A stretch of DNA of 64,000 nt from Lachnospiraceae bacterium KM106-2 (GCA_009731425.1 AP018794.1:1805960-1869959), one strand, 5' to 3'. Shown: positions 26,009 through 35,480, numbered from the stretch's first letter. The notes: generated by a model not told the origin, from the letters alone. A program made the numbers and translations.

Positions 26009-26578
26009 TTATTCAGTTACTTCTTCTTTGATATCAATGATCTCGAAGATTCTCTTTGAACGTTCTTTTGTTGATCCGCTGATAACTGTATAAGAAATAT
26101 TCTCAGAATCTAAGAATAACTTAATTGCATCATCAATAGATTTTGCAAGTGTCTCATCCTGCCATCTTACTCCATCTTGCTTATAGCCAAATTCTCTTGG
26201 AACAAAGAAGATATGATCATATTTATCAATATCTCTTAAAGCCAATCCGTAAAGGTCTTTTAAGATTTCGATCTCTTTGATCGTTCTTTTCTTGTCGCCT
26301 AGCATAAATCTTGCATATACATATGGAATAAATGTAGCATAATCTGTAATTGCATAGTCGAATTCATCTAAAGAATCCTCAAGCATTTTCTGACCAAGAT
26401 AGATACCATATTGTTCTGATATTGTCTCAATCATCCCTTTTTCCTTTAAATACTCCGTACTATACTCTGTAGCAGCTCCTACATTTAATCCCTTTATCTT
26501 CATATCCACATAAACTTGTTGGATCAATGTAGTCTTACCGCATCTAGGTCCCCCTAAAATTGCTATTCTAACAGGCAT
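26009..26578 (-). CDS. AAA_28-type P-loop ATPase/kinase-like protein
   Basis: 189 residues from the ATG at 26578, which has GGAGG about 10 bases before. Walker A GGPRCGKTTLIQQ (about 8-20), then an alpha/beta domain with DYAITDYATF (about 75-84, Walker B-like) and HIFFVPREFGYKQDGVRW near 130. The pattern is that of NadR/Ttd14-like AAA_28 proteins, often phage- or nucleotide-kinase related. Substrate unknown. Single gene. Confidence 0.7.
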   Translation of the reverse strand: MPVRIAILGGPRCGKTTLIQQVYVDMKIKGLNVGAATEYSTEYLKEKGMIETISEQYGIYLGQKMLEDSLDEFDYAITDYATFIPYVYARFMLGDKKRTIKEIEILKDLYGLALRDIDKYDHIFFVPREFGYKQDGVRWQDETLAKSIDDAIKLFLDSENISYTVISGSTKERSKRIFEIIDIKEEVTE

Positions 26579-26691
26579 TTCTTCAAATCCTCCAGTTAAT
26601 TCAAATAAAAACACCGTCCCATTATATCACAATACGTCGTATTATGTCATTAACTTTTCGATAATTTTTTATTAGTTTCGTAAAATGATTT

Positions 26692-27357
26692 TTACAATTC
26701 GTATGGGTCATGTACTTTCGGCATGATTTGGCATAGCACCCAGATTAAAACAAAAGAAAGCCCCATTGAAATAAGTACCTGCAGCCAGATTGCGCGTTCT
26801 GACGGTAAAAAGCATTCTAAAATTATGCTCGTAATAAAAAAGCTGATGATACCATGGCTTCTTCCAGATAATCGATTCACCCAAAAATAAACAAGCAGAA
26901 AGACTAGCGGAGCGACTATCGCAAATTCAAACCAATTCACCCACCAAGGTAACTTAGTTTCATACGAAAAGTAACCAGTATACGCTGTTGTAAATCGTCG
27001 TAACACTATGGATCCAACCTCTCCAATGAATAATGCAGTACCTGTACTGATCACGTTCACACCCAATTTTGCAAGTAAACGATGAAGATAAGGATTATCA
27101 TTTAATCGCTCTATTTTAAAGTGAATTGGCTGCAGATCCACCATCATATTATAGTAAGGAAATAACATAAAGTAGAACATACCTCCCGCCATAATAATCC
27201 CAGCAAAAGTGGTAAATATCTGAAAATAGTCATTTTCTATGATCGTCTTATTATTTGGCAGAATAGCATACATACCAATCAACAATAGATATCCTGTTAT
27301 CAGATACTTCCATCTAGGATAAACTTTTTTCAACTCCCATTTAAGCATACGTTTCAT
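26692..27357 (-). CDS. ABC-2-like permease of a YtrA-type operon
   Basis: 221 residues from the ATG at 27357 (GGAGG in front; a TTG two codons earlier is less likely). Six hydrophobic helices. Overlaps the end of the ATPase gene, so the two are coupled. Together with the GntR regulator it forms a three-gene unit like ytrABC, which in Bacillus responds to cell-wall antibiotics. Substrate not known. Confidence 0.75.
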   Translation of the reverse strand: MKRMLKWELKKVYPRWKYLITGYLLLIGMYAILPNNKTIIENDYFQIFTTFAGIIMAGGMFYFMLFPYYNMMVDLQPIHFKIERLNDNPYLHRLLAKLGVNVISTGTALFIGEVGSIVLRRFTTAYTGYFSYETKLPWWVNWFEFAIVAPLVFLLVYFWVNRLSGRSHGIISFFITSIILECFLPSERAIWLQVLISMGLSFVLIWVLCQIMPKVHDPYEL

Positions 27358-28024
27358 CTTCAACCACCTCCATATAATATTCTTCTACTGACTTATGTTC
27401 TGCTCGTATGTAATCCGTTTCCAAACAGATCATACCCTTTCTAGTCATCAAGACAATCTCGTCAAATATCGTTTCCATATCTTTTAATAGATTCGTAACA
27501 ATAAGTACCGTTGCATCTTCCGGTATATTTTCTAGCAGTAATCGTTTAAATTCCCTCTTAAAGCCAGCATCTACACCGCTGATCGGTTCATCTAACAGAT
27601 AGAGATCTACCCTCCTTGAAAGTGCTAGGATCAGACATAACCGTTCTCCCTGGCCCGTAGATAACTTACGAATGAGCTGTTTTTCCTCTAGTGAGGATTC
27701 TTGCAATAACTTCATCGCCTTTTCCTTATCAAAATCCATATAAAAGTCACAATAATATTCAACAGCATCTTTTACTTTCATCCAGGAATAGAAATCGTGA
27801 GGCTGCAATAAATACGATATTTTAATATGACTATCTGATATCAAACCATCATCTGCCTTTAGGAGACCAGCCATCAGCTTTAGCAAAGTACTCTTACCCA
27901 TTCCATTTTTCCCAAGTATTCCTATAATTCGGTTAGACTGAATCGTCAGCGAACAATCCTTAACGACCCAATCTTTCCCGAATTTTTTATACACATTGGA
28001 TAATTTCATCAACTCACTCATCAT
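27341..28024 (-). CDS. ABC transporter ATPase (YtrB-like)
   Basis: 227 residues. Walker A GILGKNGMGKSTLLK (about 35), Q-loop YLLQPHDFYSW, a signature motif KLSTGQGERL in place of LSGGQ, Walker B LYLLDEPISGVD. The start overlaps the GntR stop codon as TAATG. Powers the adjacent permease. Confidence 0.88.
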   Translation of the reverse strand: MMSELMKLSNVYKKFGKDWVVKDCSLTIQSNRIIGILGKNGMGKSTLLKLMAGLLKADDGLISDSHIKISYLLQPHDFYSWMKVKDAVEYYCDFYMDFDKEKAMKLLQESSLEEKQLIRKLSTGQGERLCLILALSRRVDLYLLDEPISGVDAGFKREFKRLLLENIPEDATVLIVTNLLKDMETIFDEIVLMTRKGMICLETDYIRAEHKSVEEYYMEVVEDETYA

Positions 28025-28386
28025 TAAGCCTCCCCTTCATCGTTTAATATTTGCTTTACTACCACCACGATCTCCTCTGCTGATAATCCGCAGTGATGCA
28101 TCTTTTCAATAAATTCTCTTGCTGTCTTCTCAATCAGGTCCTTCTTAAGAAACTCTCGCACCCCATCTTTCACAAAACTGCCGACACCCTTTTTAGAATA
28201 AATGATCTGTTCCTGATCCAAATACTGCATTGCTCGCTGTACGGTCAGTGCTGACACTTCATACTCAACCGAATATTCTCGAACTGATTTTAATTTATCA
28301 CCTACCACTAGCTCACCATTCATAATCTGCTCTTTAATTCTTCCTGCAATCTGTATATAAATCGGAACATCCTTTTTAAACTGCAT
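28024..28386 (-). CDS. GntR-family regulator (YtrA subfamily)
   Basis: 120 residues. Winged helix-turn-helix at 10-75 (PIYIQIAGRIKEQIMNGEL, REYSVEYEVSALTVQRAMQYL), followed by a short helical tail instead of a large ligand domain, which is the YtrA type. Likely represses its own operon through the palindrome at 28403-28424. Confidence 0.88.
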   Translation of the reverse strand: MQFKKDVPIYIQIAGRIKEQIMNGELVVGDKLKSVREYSVEYEVSALTVQRAMQYLDQEQIIYSKKGVGSFVKDGVREFLKKDLIEKTAREFIEKMHHCGLSAEEIVVVVKQILNDEGEA

Positions 28387-28402
28387 AGTCTCCTCCTCTC
28401 TA

Positions 28403-28451
28403 CTGTATTACTTATGTATAACAGTATAAATCTTATGTTCTATTCTGTCAA
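28403..28451 (-). promoter_or_regulatory. Promoter and palindromic operator of the GntR-ABC operon
   Basis: Minus strand TTGACA (28446-28451), 17-base spacer, TATACT (28423-28428). An inverted repeat CTGTATTAC-TTAT-GTATAACAG (28403-28424) starts at the -10 box and covers the start site, as expected of a repressor site. Confidence 0.75.
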
Positions 28452-28470
28452 TCTTTTTAGAATACATAAA

Positions 28471-28507
28471 AATAAGCAAAGGTTATCAGACATAACCTTT
28501 GCTTATT
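28471..28507 (-). terminator. Terminator of the MFS gene
   Basis: Perfect 16-bp stem (28471-28486 with 28492-28507), 5-base loop. T-run is short. Confidence 0.75.
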
Positions 28508-28517
28508 AATAATCCTA

Positions 28518-29750
28518 TTATGCTTCCTCAGTACAATAATGGAATGACGGCATTAACATAGCAGCTGCTGCTAAAATTAAACAAGTAATTCCTAATGTCA
28601 AAAACCAATTTTGAATTCCAATAAAGTCTGAAAAAATTCCAGAAAGAATCAAGCCAATCGGCATTGTAATCGTTGTGATGCTTCCGGATAACGCTAAAAT
28701 ACGACCCAAATATTCTTCTTTAATCCTGCTTTGGATAATTGCAATCTCAACTCCAGTATAAAAAGGTACCGAAATCCCCATTACGCCAGAAAGGACAACA
28801 AAGACATAAAGTCCGCTTGCTGGAAGAAGCCCTGTAATCGCTACTCCTAATCCATAAAAGCCGATCGATCCAATGATCGCCCAACGTTTATTGATCTTAT
28901 CACCAAAAATTCCAAGTAACAGCGAACCTGTCAGCATTCCCACCGAGAAAACAATCTCAACCACACTAGAAGCGGAAAAGGAACCACCAAAATAGCTCAT
29001 TGTAATGAGCGGATACAACGTACCGATTGGGAAGTAGATAATCGCATATAACGCGCTTACGATCAAAAGAGCACGCATTCCTTTCACACCTTTTAAGATA
29101 CGTAATCCAGCTTTTACTTCTTCTAATAGATTCGAGGATTCTGTCGTGTCACCATCTTCTTTGTCAAACACTCTTTGAGGAAGTTTCACAAGTGCTAACA
29201 TACTCACTGCAAAAATTGCACCAAATACATCTAATAAAATGATAATATTTAGATCCCATATGCTAAATAATACTGCCGCAATGGCCGGACTAGCAACCAT
29301 TGATACTGATTCAAAACTCTGGGCATATCCCGCATACTTTGTCAAATGTTCCTTTGGAACAATACTTGGTGTAACCGCTTGCAATGCAGGATAATGAAAT
29401 GCGCTTCCGATGGAACGAACAAATAGCACGACCATGATAAGCCAGATCGGTATCGATCCAAACATTCCAACAAAAACAAGTACAAGGCTGGCTGCTGCAA
29501 TAAATAAATCAGCATAGATCATAATCTTCTTTCTGTTATATCGATCAATATATACACCAATAAAGGTACCTAATACCGCTTGCGGAAGATAACCGATCAG
29601 CGTGGCAAACGAAAGGACTGCGGATGAACCCGTCCGTTCTGTAAGATACCATACGATCGCCATCTGTAATACAGAACTGGTTAAAATAGAAACTGCCTGC
29701 CCCGACCAAATTTTAATAAACTTAAGTTGCCAATCCTCAATTGCTTTCAC
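28518..29750 (-). CDS. MFS efflux pump, macrolide-efflux (Mef)-like
   Basis: 410 residues, 12 membrane helices. The N-terminus (WQLKFIKIWSGQAVSILTSSVLQMAIVWYLTERTGSS) and the GVYIDRYNRKK loop follow the MefA/YkuC-type drug-efflux branch. Exports an unknown compound, possibly an antibiotic, with proton exchange. GTG start, AAGGAG 7 bases before. Has its own sigma-A promoter. Confidence 0.82.
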   Translation of the reverse strand: MKAIEDWQLKFIKIWSGQAVSILTSSVLQMAIVWYLTERTGSSAVLSFATLIGYLPQAVLGTFIGVYIDRYNRKKIMIYADLFIAAASLVLVFVGMFGSIPIWLIMVVLFVRSIGSAFHYPALQAVTPSIVPKEHLTKYAGYAQSFESVSMVASPAIAAVLFSIWDLNIIILLDVFGAIFAVSMLALVKLPQRVFDKEDGDTTESSNLLEEVKAGLRILKGVKGMRALLIVSALYAIIYFPIGTLYPLITMSYFGGSFSASSVVEIVFSVGMLTGSLLLGIFGDKINKRWAIIGSIGFYGLGVAITGLLPASGLYVFVVLSGVMGISVPFYTGVEIAIIQSRIKEEYLGRILALSGSITTITMPIGLILSGIFSDFIGIQNWFLTLGITCLILAAAAMLMPSFHYCTEEA

Positions 29751-29790
29751 TGAATTTCTCCTTATATTTGCCCATCTTATTGTACTCTAT

Positions 29791-29819
29791 ATACTATAAA
29801 GCGACATAATATTTGTCAA
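29791..29819 (-). promoter_or_regulatory. Sigma-A promoter of the MFS gene
   Basis: Minus strand TTGACA (29814-29819), 17-base spacer, TAGTAT (29791-29796). Confidence 0.7.
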
Positions 29820-29834
29820 GCAAAAATCCAACCT

Positions 29835-30401
29835 CTACTGTAATTGATTCCCCACTTCCATCGTTACTTCTTTCGCTTTATCCTTGTCAGATGTCCACTC
29901 ATATAAAGTGATAGATTTCGTATTCTTTAAGTCACCCACGTCAATGCTGATCACATAAGGTACTGCCTTTGTTACACCCGCTGGAATAATGGAATCCGAT
30001 TCATAACCGGAATTTTTACTATCATCACTATAAGTTAAAAAGTCACAAATAAAATCTCTGTCATCCTGATTTTTTGCATATAGTGAGATATAGTGCAATG
30101 GATCGCAATACTTATTCTGAATCTCCACCATCACAACATAATATTTATCTCCTTTTCTAGCATGAATATTAGATTGCTTGATTCTCTCATCATTCCATGC
30201 AATCGGTTTTATACTACATATTCGTTGTATTTCATATCTCTTTTCGACCCGATACATGATACTTTCATCACTATAATAAAGATATAACAATGGTAGCTCG
30301 ATAAGTAAAATCACTAATAGTATTGCATTATACCCTAACTTTTTGTAAAAGCTTTTCATGAATTTCAAAAACAATAACAGAAGGTCTCCTAATAGACTCA
30401 T
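29835..30401 (-). CDS. Membrane-anchored protein of unknown function
   Basis: 188 residues. One hydrophobic helix near residues 22-42, then an extracytoplasmic beta-rich domain resembling the DUF4352 type (YYVVMVEIQNKY, YAKNQDDRDF, VISIDVGDL). Starts inside ATGA of the upstream zinc-ribbon gene, so co-translated with it. Function unknown. Confidence 0.6.
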   Translation of the reverse strand: MSLLGDLLLLFLKFMKSFYKKLGYNAILLVILLIELPLLYLYYSDESIMYRVEKRYEIQRICSIKPIAWNDERIKQSNIHARKGDKYYVVMVEIQNKYCDPLHYISLYAKNQDDRDFICDFLTYSDDSKNSGYESDSIIPAGVTKAVPYVISIDVGDLKNTKSITLYEWTSDKDKAKEVTMEVGNQLQ

Positions 30402-31132
30402 GGTCGTTTCACCTCCATGCTTTTGATCTCATAAGAATTACGCAAAGAACTATTGGCGTATTCCCCTTTATCATAAGTAAAACTGCTGATCCACATGCCT
30501 TTCACATCATCCTTTTTCACCAGATAATAAATGACGCCTTTATTATACTCAAAGGTTTCGCTGACACCGGCCTTTGAAGACTGATCATAATCGTAACCTT
30601 TCCCTTCTTCGATATCGTTAGCACTCACCGGCTGCAAATACTCTCCGCTTTTCGTTATTAAATAAGGTTCCATATAGATCTCATTTCGAAAATAGTCATC
30701 AGTGGCCTGATTCTGATAGGTTACCTGATACGATACCGCTACCATCTCAAATCCATCCTGAACGATCAGATCCTTGTCATCATCGACCTTAGCTCCCGTA
30801 ATTTGGACTTCATATTTTTGATCTCCCTGGTAAACAAATGGCTCTCCGATGGTAATCTGTTCTGGTTTTACTGTATGCTCTACGGTTCTTTCTTTTCTTC
30901 CTTTCTCATTTAACTGTGTGGCAATTTCACGTGCTGCCACCCAGGATACAACAATAGCGATCACTAATACTGCGGTTGCTATGTGATAACGCTTGCTGCG
31001 GTTCTTTTTTGTATGTATGGTTTGATCGACCTGATTTGGCACTATTCGATTATAATATCCGCATTTGGGACATACACCGCTACACACATCCAGGTCGAAG
31101 CGCTTATTGCACTTTTCGCATCTGATCTTCAT
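30398..31132 (-). CDS. Zinc-ribbon membrane protein with DUF4352-like domain
   Basis: 244 residues. Zinc ribbon (RCEKCNKRFDL..CPKCGYY, 4-27), membrane helix (about 50-70), then an extracytoplasmic immunoglobulin-like domain (about 85-235; IGEPFVYQGDQKYEVQI, GFEMVAVSYQVTYQN). The second gene of the pair carries a similar outer domain without the ribbon. Function unknown. GAGGGG ribosome site. Confidence 0.7.
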   Translation of the reverse strand: MKIRCEKCNKRFDLDVCSGVCPKCGYYNRIVPNQVDQTIHTKKNRSKRYHIATAVLVIAIVVSWVAAREIATQLNEKGRKERTVEHTVKPEQITIGEPFVYQGDQKYEVQITGAKVDDDKDLIVQDGFEMVAVSYQVTYQNQATDDYFRNEIYMEPYLITKSGEYLQPVSANDIEEGKGYDYDQSSKAGVSETFEYNKGVIYYLVKKDDVKGMWISSFTYDKGEYANSSLRNSYEIKSMEVKRP

Positions 31133-31189
31133 GATCCATTCCCCTCTCTTATCCTATCTCTATTATTATACAAGAAAAACAAAAATGGC

Positions 31190-31405
31190 ACCACTCCTGT
31201 GATCGTTTGAATTGGATTGATATTTTGTGTTACTTCTAATACACCCAGATACTCACCCTTCTCATTCTTTCTGCAAAATATCGGATGAGTACAGAAGCAT
31301 CTCTCATCTGGATCCAGAAATCTTCGTTTTCCATTTTGTCGTTCTTAAAGTCTTCCACAATCTATTCTACGATATGGACACTTGCTAGCTTCCCGATTAT
31401 TGATC
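31190..31405 (-). pseudogene. Decayed C-terminal part of a DUF438/PAS protein
   Basis: Minus-strand translation in shifting frames gives SVHIVE-stop-IVEDFKNDK, DFWIQMRDASVLIRYFAE, then after a frameshift NEKGEYLGVLEVTQNINPI. These match the PAS part that follows DUF438 in clostridial heme/oxygen-sensing proteins. A stop and two frameshifts break it and no start remains. The rest of the gap 31133-31566 holds only a terminator. Confidence 0.7.
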
Positions 31406-31504
31406 AATTCATTCACTTTTTTTCACTATTTTCTCTAATTCAAGTGCCTATCTATCATTTCCAGCATCAAATCTTGCTATGTATACTTTCATGAAAGCAG
31501 ATAA

Positions 31505-31542
31505 AAAAGACGAATCTATGCGTCTGCATAAATTCGTCTTTT
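31505..31542 (-). terminator. Terminator of the tannase-type gene
   Basis: Stem 31505-31515 with 31532-31542, plus inner TATGC/GCATA, with T-rich end on the minus strand. Confidence 0.8.
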
Positions 31543-31566
31543 CATCCTACCATTTTAAATTAAGGC

Positions 31567-33324
31567 TTATTTCTGATTACAGATCTCATCGATCCATTTA
31601 ACGAACTCACCCGATGTCTCCATGACACGGTGGCCTTGTCCCCAAAGCATTTCGTAATCCACATCTATATTTTGATTCTCAAGTGCCGTCGCAAGATTAA
31701 ATGCTGTTGCAAATGCAGAATCTGCATCCTGTGTTCCTACACGAATTCTAAAATATGGGGAGATCGTACTTTCCTTTTTCGTCCCGATATAGTTAAACGG
31801 ATTCATTAATGCAACTCTTTCTTGTAATTCAGTATCTGAGAGTACCGAACTAAAAGAAGAAACTGCTGATGCGTCATAACCATCTAAGGAAGAATAGTCA
31901 TTTTTCGTTAAGGTTTCTGCTAAGCTTGTTGAAAAATGTCCTAAATCTGTACTATCTGTTCCAAATAATTTATTTTCCTGTGCGGAAGAATCGATCGCAT
32001 CAAATCCTGGAACTGCTTTCGCTCTTCCTAGATAATTTGTAACAAACTTATCAAGATCCGTAATCGAAGCCGTTTCTGTCTTCTCATCCCAGTTCACCCA
32101 TTCCCCTTTTTCATTAAGGGTTGCAATATAGTCTGTCTTTTCTTTCGCAGTCTTATAATTGCTCTTTAAGTAACTATTTAAAGCATCACTTAATACTTTC
32201 ATCATGGATTCATAATAAGTTCCGCTTCTTCCATCGTCACCAAGCGTAAGACCTAAATTCAAGGAATTTATATAAGATGGATACATACTAGCAAGATCCG
32301 AAGATAATTGTAATTGGAATGCATTCAACGCTGTCTCTTCCGCTGTGGCAGAACCTCCATTATTACGATTCCCTCGCATTGCCTGTTTTTCTTCATCTGT
32401 TAAATTACTATTTGCCATAGCTCCTTTATTCGAGGAAGCTCCATTTGCCATGTTGCCTTTCTTATCTGAACTTCCAGAATTACTCGAATCGTTCGAATTC
32501 TGTCTTCTATTAACACCAGCATTTCCAGAATAGTCTTTATCACTACTAAACATCCACTCATAGGTGATATCTGAATTCTCTAAGTTCGTAATCGGGCAAT
32601 ACGCCATCGTTCCATAAATATCATCTGTTTCACTCATGACTGCACCGATCTCTTCTAAGTAGGAATTGTAATCTTCGCTATTCCCCGTTGTACCGAGTAA
32701 TGCACTCATTGCGCCGCCAGCACTTAGTCCCACAGAAATGATCTTATTTGCATCACCTGCCATCTTACTATTATTGGATTTTAAATAACGAATTCCGGCT
32801 TTTAAGTCAACTAATCCTTCTGGTGCTTTTCCGGTATAAGTTCCATCCGCATTTACGGACTCTTTCCCACGACTTCCCACACATACTAAAATATATCCTG
32901 ATTGCACATATTCCGCTGTCGTATCATCGATCGTTCCAGGCTTCGCCTCAGAATATCCCCATACACCATTGGAATAAACAATCGGTGCATTACTTGCTGT
33001 ATAAGTAACCCCATTGCTATTCTTCACACTGCCATCTTCCTTGATAGAACCGTCTTGGTTCATATATGCCGCAGGAACATAGATATTCATACTCTGTAAT
33101 GTTGAATCCACTGGATTTGCACAATATACAACATTTTCAAGTACATAAGCCTGATATGTTTCATTATACGACCATTTTGATGAATAACTGGATAAATCCA
33201 TATTCATAACCTGGGACGCCTCCTGCATTGTCGTTGTTTTATCATCAGCTTTCGAACAAGCGGTTAATGTTCCTGCAATTATCGTACCGGTTAATAATAA
33301 CGCCAGCATTTTTTTATTTCTCAT
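31567..33324 (-). CDS. Lipoprotein alpha/beta-hydrolase, subtype B tannase-like
   Basis: 585 residues. Lipobox LTAC with Cys23. Alpha/beta-hydrolase fold with nucleophile elbow GLSAGG (about 200), acid region GTQDADSAFA (about 535) and catalytic His in GQGHRVM (about 567). A long Asn/Ser/Gly-rich insert (about 270-335) and a helical lid lie between. Such enzymes hydrolyse gallate or other phenolic esters; some are feruloyl or peptide-like esterases, so the substrate is tentative. GGAGAG ribosome site. Single gene. Confidence 0.75.
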   Translation of the reverse strand: MRNKKMLALLLTGTIIAGTLTACSKADDKTTTMQEASQVMNMDLSSYSSKWSYNETYQAYVLENVVYCANPVDSTLQSMNIYVPAAYMNQDGSIKEDGSVKNSNGVTYTASNAPIVYSNGVWGYSEAKPGTIDDTTAEYVQSGYILVCVGSRGKESVNADGTYTGKAPEGLVDLKAGIRYLKSNNSKMAGDANKIISVGLSAGGAMSALLGTTGNSEDYNSYLEEIGAVMSETDDIYGTMAYCPITNLENSDITYEWMFSSDKDYSGNAGVNRRQNSNDSSNSGSSDKKGNMANGASSNKGAMANSNLTDEEKQAMRGNRNNGGSATAEETALNAFQLQLSSDLASMYPSYINSLNLGLTLGDDGRSGTYYESMMKVLSDALNSYLKSNYKTAKEKTDYIATLNEKGEWVNWDEKTETASITDLDKFVTNYLGRAKAVPGFDAIDSSAQENKLFGTDSTDLGHFSTSLAETLTKNDYSSLDGYDASAVSSFSSVLSDTELQERVALMNPFNYIGTKKESTISPYFRIRVGTQDADSAFATAFNLATALENQNIDVDYEMLWGQGHRVMETSGEFVKWIDEICNQK

Positions 33325-33343
33325 TTAAACTCTCCTTATATCG

Positions 33344-33364
33344 ACTAGTATAGCCACTAGTATA
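33344..33364 (-). repeat. Direct repeat upstream of the tannase-type gene
   Basis: ACTAGTATA occurs at 33344-33352 and 33356-33364 (12-base period). Read on the minus strand each contains TATACT. May be a regulator site or twin -10 boxes; no clear -35 box. Confidence 0.35.
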
Positions 33365-33480
33365 ACGGTAGTTTTTGAACATTTCTTGTTGTAGTTGTGT
33401 TTATTGTGTGAACTGCTGGCGCAATTTGAACATTTTTCTCATTAAGCCTTTTTTAATTGAGTAACAAGGTGATACAAATG

Positions 33481-33505
33481 AACTTCGGCTCGTCGTTCGC
33501 ATAAA
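33481..33505 (-). repeat. Short terminator-abutting repeat, copy C (partial)
   Basis: Minus strand begins TTTATGCGAACGACGAGCC, matching the start of copies at 14950 and 40012. It lies directly after the T-run of the terminator at 33510-33536. Confidence 0.5.
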
Positions 33506-33509
33506 AAAA

Positions 33510-33536
33510 ACAAAGTGCAATTAATTTGCACTTTGT
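33510..33536 (-). terminator. Terminator downstream of rnj
   Basis: 11-bp stem (33510-33520 with 33526-33536), followed by T8 on the minus strand. Confidence 0.85.
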
Positions 33537-33619
33537 CTTAAACGATAGATATATTCTATTCTCTTTCTTAATTCGAATGACAGGATAAGAAATTCCTTTC
33601 CTTCAAGACGACCTAACGA

Positions 33620-35308
33620 TTATACTTCTACTATGATCGGTAAAATAACCGGAGTTCGTTTCATTTTCTTCCAAAGATAATCATTCAGATCATCTTTGAT
33701 CGTTGTCTTGATCGTACTCCATTTTGGTTTCTTCTGACTTAAGCAGTTATCAAGACTTTGATTTACCGTCTCTCTGATTCCATCCATCAATGCCTCGGAT
33801 TCTCTTACATAAACAAATCCTCTTGAGACAATGTCCGGTCCTGCTAGCACTTCGTTCGTTCCTTTTTGTAGCGTAACTAATACTGTGATCAAACCATTTT
33901 CCGATAAGTTCTGTCGATCTCTGATTACGATGTTACCAACATCACCAATTCCAAGTCCATCTACATAGATACATTCTGCTGGTACTTGTCCAACTACTTC
34001 TGCTTTCTCATCAGAAAGTTCTAATACATTTCCTGATTGGATCACTTTGATATTATCTTTTGGTATTCCCATTTCTTCTGCAATTCCAACCTGAGCCATA
34101 CGATGTTTGTATTCTCCATGAATTGGTACTGCATACTTTGGTTTTGTTAATGCATAGATCAACTTAATTTCTTCCTTACAAGCATGTCCAGACACATGTG
34201 TATCTTGTACGATTACCTTAGCACCTTTAAAAGTAAGTTCATTTACTACTTTTCCAACTGCTTTTTCATTTCCTGGAATTGGAGTGGAACTAAAGATGAT
34301 CACGTCATCTGGCTGAATTCCAATTTTTCTATGAGTAGATGCTGCAATTCGAGATAAGGCTGCCATAGATTCTCCTTGGCTTCCTGTCATGATGAATACT
34401 AATTGCTCATCTTTATAATTCTTCATCTGATCGATTTCAATCAACGTATTGTCTGGAAGTGTTAAATATCCAAGTTCCGAAGCTGTCTGAATGACATTTA
34501 CCATGCTTCGTCCTTCTACAACTACTTTTCTTCCAAATTTATGAGCGGTATTGATGATCTGCTGCACACGATCTACATTAGATGCAAACGTTGCAACGAT
34601 AATTCTATGCTTCTTATTCTCATTAAAGATGGTATCAAATGTTTTGGCTACCATTTGTTCTGACATCGTATAACCTTCACGAGCTGCATTAGTACTATCG
34701 CAAAGAAGTGCTAAAACACCCTTCTTACCAAACTCAGCAAAACGTGTTAAATTGGTTGTTTCTCCAAAAAGTGGTGTGTAATCGATCTTAAAATCTCCAG
34801 TATGAATGATCAATCCTGCTGGCGAGAAAATTGCTAATGCAGCAGAATCTGCAATACTGTGATTTGTCTTGATAAATTCGATACGGAAAGCTCCTAAATT
34901 AATACATTGGCCATGTTTTACTACTTTCCTTTTTGTTTTTGTTAATAATTTATGCTCTTTTAACTTAATTTCGATAAGACCTAAAGTTAATTTGGTTGCA
35001 TAAATTGGCACATTTAAATCCTTCAAAATATATGGTAAGGCTCCAATATGATCCTCATGTCCATGTGTGATCACAAATCCTTTTACCTTATGTCGATTCT
35101 CGATTAAATAGCTGACATCTGGTATTACTAAATCGATTCCAAGCATTTCATCTTCTGGAAATGAGATACCACAGTCTACAACAATAATACTATCCTCATA
35201 TTCAAAGGCAGTAATATTCATACCTATCTTTTCTAATCCACCTAATGGTATTATTTTAACTGGACTCGCTGGTATTAAGTTTTTTTCTTTCAATGATTTT
35301 TCCCCCAC
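33620..35308 (-). CDS. rnj: Ribonuclease J
   Basis: 562 residues. Beta-lactamase domain with HGHEDHIGALPY (about 79), beta-CASP domain (about 210-370, with MTGSQGES and SGHA) and RNase J C-terminal domain. Zn-dependent endo- and 5'-exonuclease in mRNA decay and rRNA maturation. The start is uncertain: GTG at 35308 has a poor ribosome site, while a TTG at 35293 has GGGGGA about 7 bases before. Two short overlapping ORFs precede it. Single gene. Confidence 0.92.
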   Translation of the reverse strand: MGEKSLKEKNLIPASPVKIIPLGGLEKIGMNITAFEYEDSIIVVDCGISFPEDEMLGIDLVIPDVSYLIENRHKVKGFVITHGHEDHIGALPYILKDLNVPIYATKLTLGLIEIKLKEHKLLTKTKRKVVKHGQCINLGAFRIEFIKTNHSIADSAALAIFSPAGLIIHTGDFKIDYTPLFGETTNLTRFAEFGKKGVLALLCDSTNAAREGYTMSEQMVAKTFDTIFNENKKHRIIVATFASNVDRVQQIINTAHKFGRKVVVEGRSMVNVIQTASELGYLTLPDNTLIEIDQMKNYKDEQLVFIMTGSQGESMAALSRIAASTHRKIGIQPDDVIIFSSTPIPGNEKAVGKVVNELTFKGAKVIVQDTHVSGHACKEEIKLIYALTKPKYAVPIHGEYKHRMAQVGIAEEMGIPKDNIKVIQSGNVLELSDEKAEVVGQVPAECIYVDGLGIGDVGNIVIRDRQNLSENGLITVLVTLQKGTNEVLAGPDIVSRGFVYVRESEALMDGIRETVNQSLDNCLSQKKPKWSTIKTTIKDDLNDYLWKKMKRTPVILPIIVEV

Positions 35309-35378
35309 TGCTTTCTTTATCTATATTAATTAATTTTTCTATTCTTATTTTAATAAATTCCTCAACATTTCTTTTCAT
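35256..35378 (-). CDS. Possible 40-residue leader ORF overlapping the rnj start
   Basis: ATG at 35376-35378, translation MKRNVEEFIKIRIEKLINID..., stop at 35256 inside the first codons of rnj in another frame. Ribosome site weak (GGGAA). Could couple or attenuate rnj translation. Only the open frame supports it. Confidence 0.25.
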   Translation of the reverse strand: MKRNVEEFIKIRIEKLINIDKESSGGKIIERKKLNTSESS

Positions 35379-35448
35379 AAGAATCGTCTGTTCCCACAAA
35401 AGACTCTTTTAAAAGCTTATGCAATGTACGACATAGCTGTTGATTCAT
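35362..35448 (-). CDS. Possible 28-residue leader peptide upstream of rnj
   Basis: ATG at 35446-35448, translation MNQQLCRTLHKLLKESFVGT..., stop at 35362, overlapping the next small ORF. It begins about 30 bases after the predicted transcription start. No good ribosome site, so low confidence. Confidence 0.2.
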   Translation of the reverse strand: MNQQLCRTLHKLLKESFVGTDDSYEKKC

Positions 35449-35480
35449 TTTTATCGAATTCCGTTCACACAACCTCTGTC

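Noticed and set aside
31133..31566. Small plus-strand frames in the gap before the tannase-type gene
   Set aside because: They are antisense to the PAS/DUF438 remnant and lack ribosome sites.
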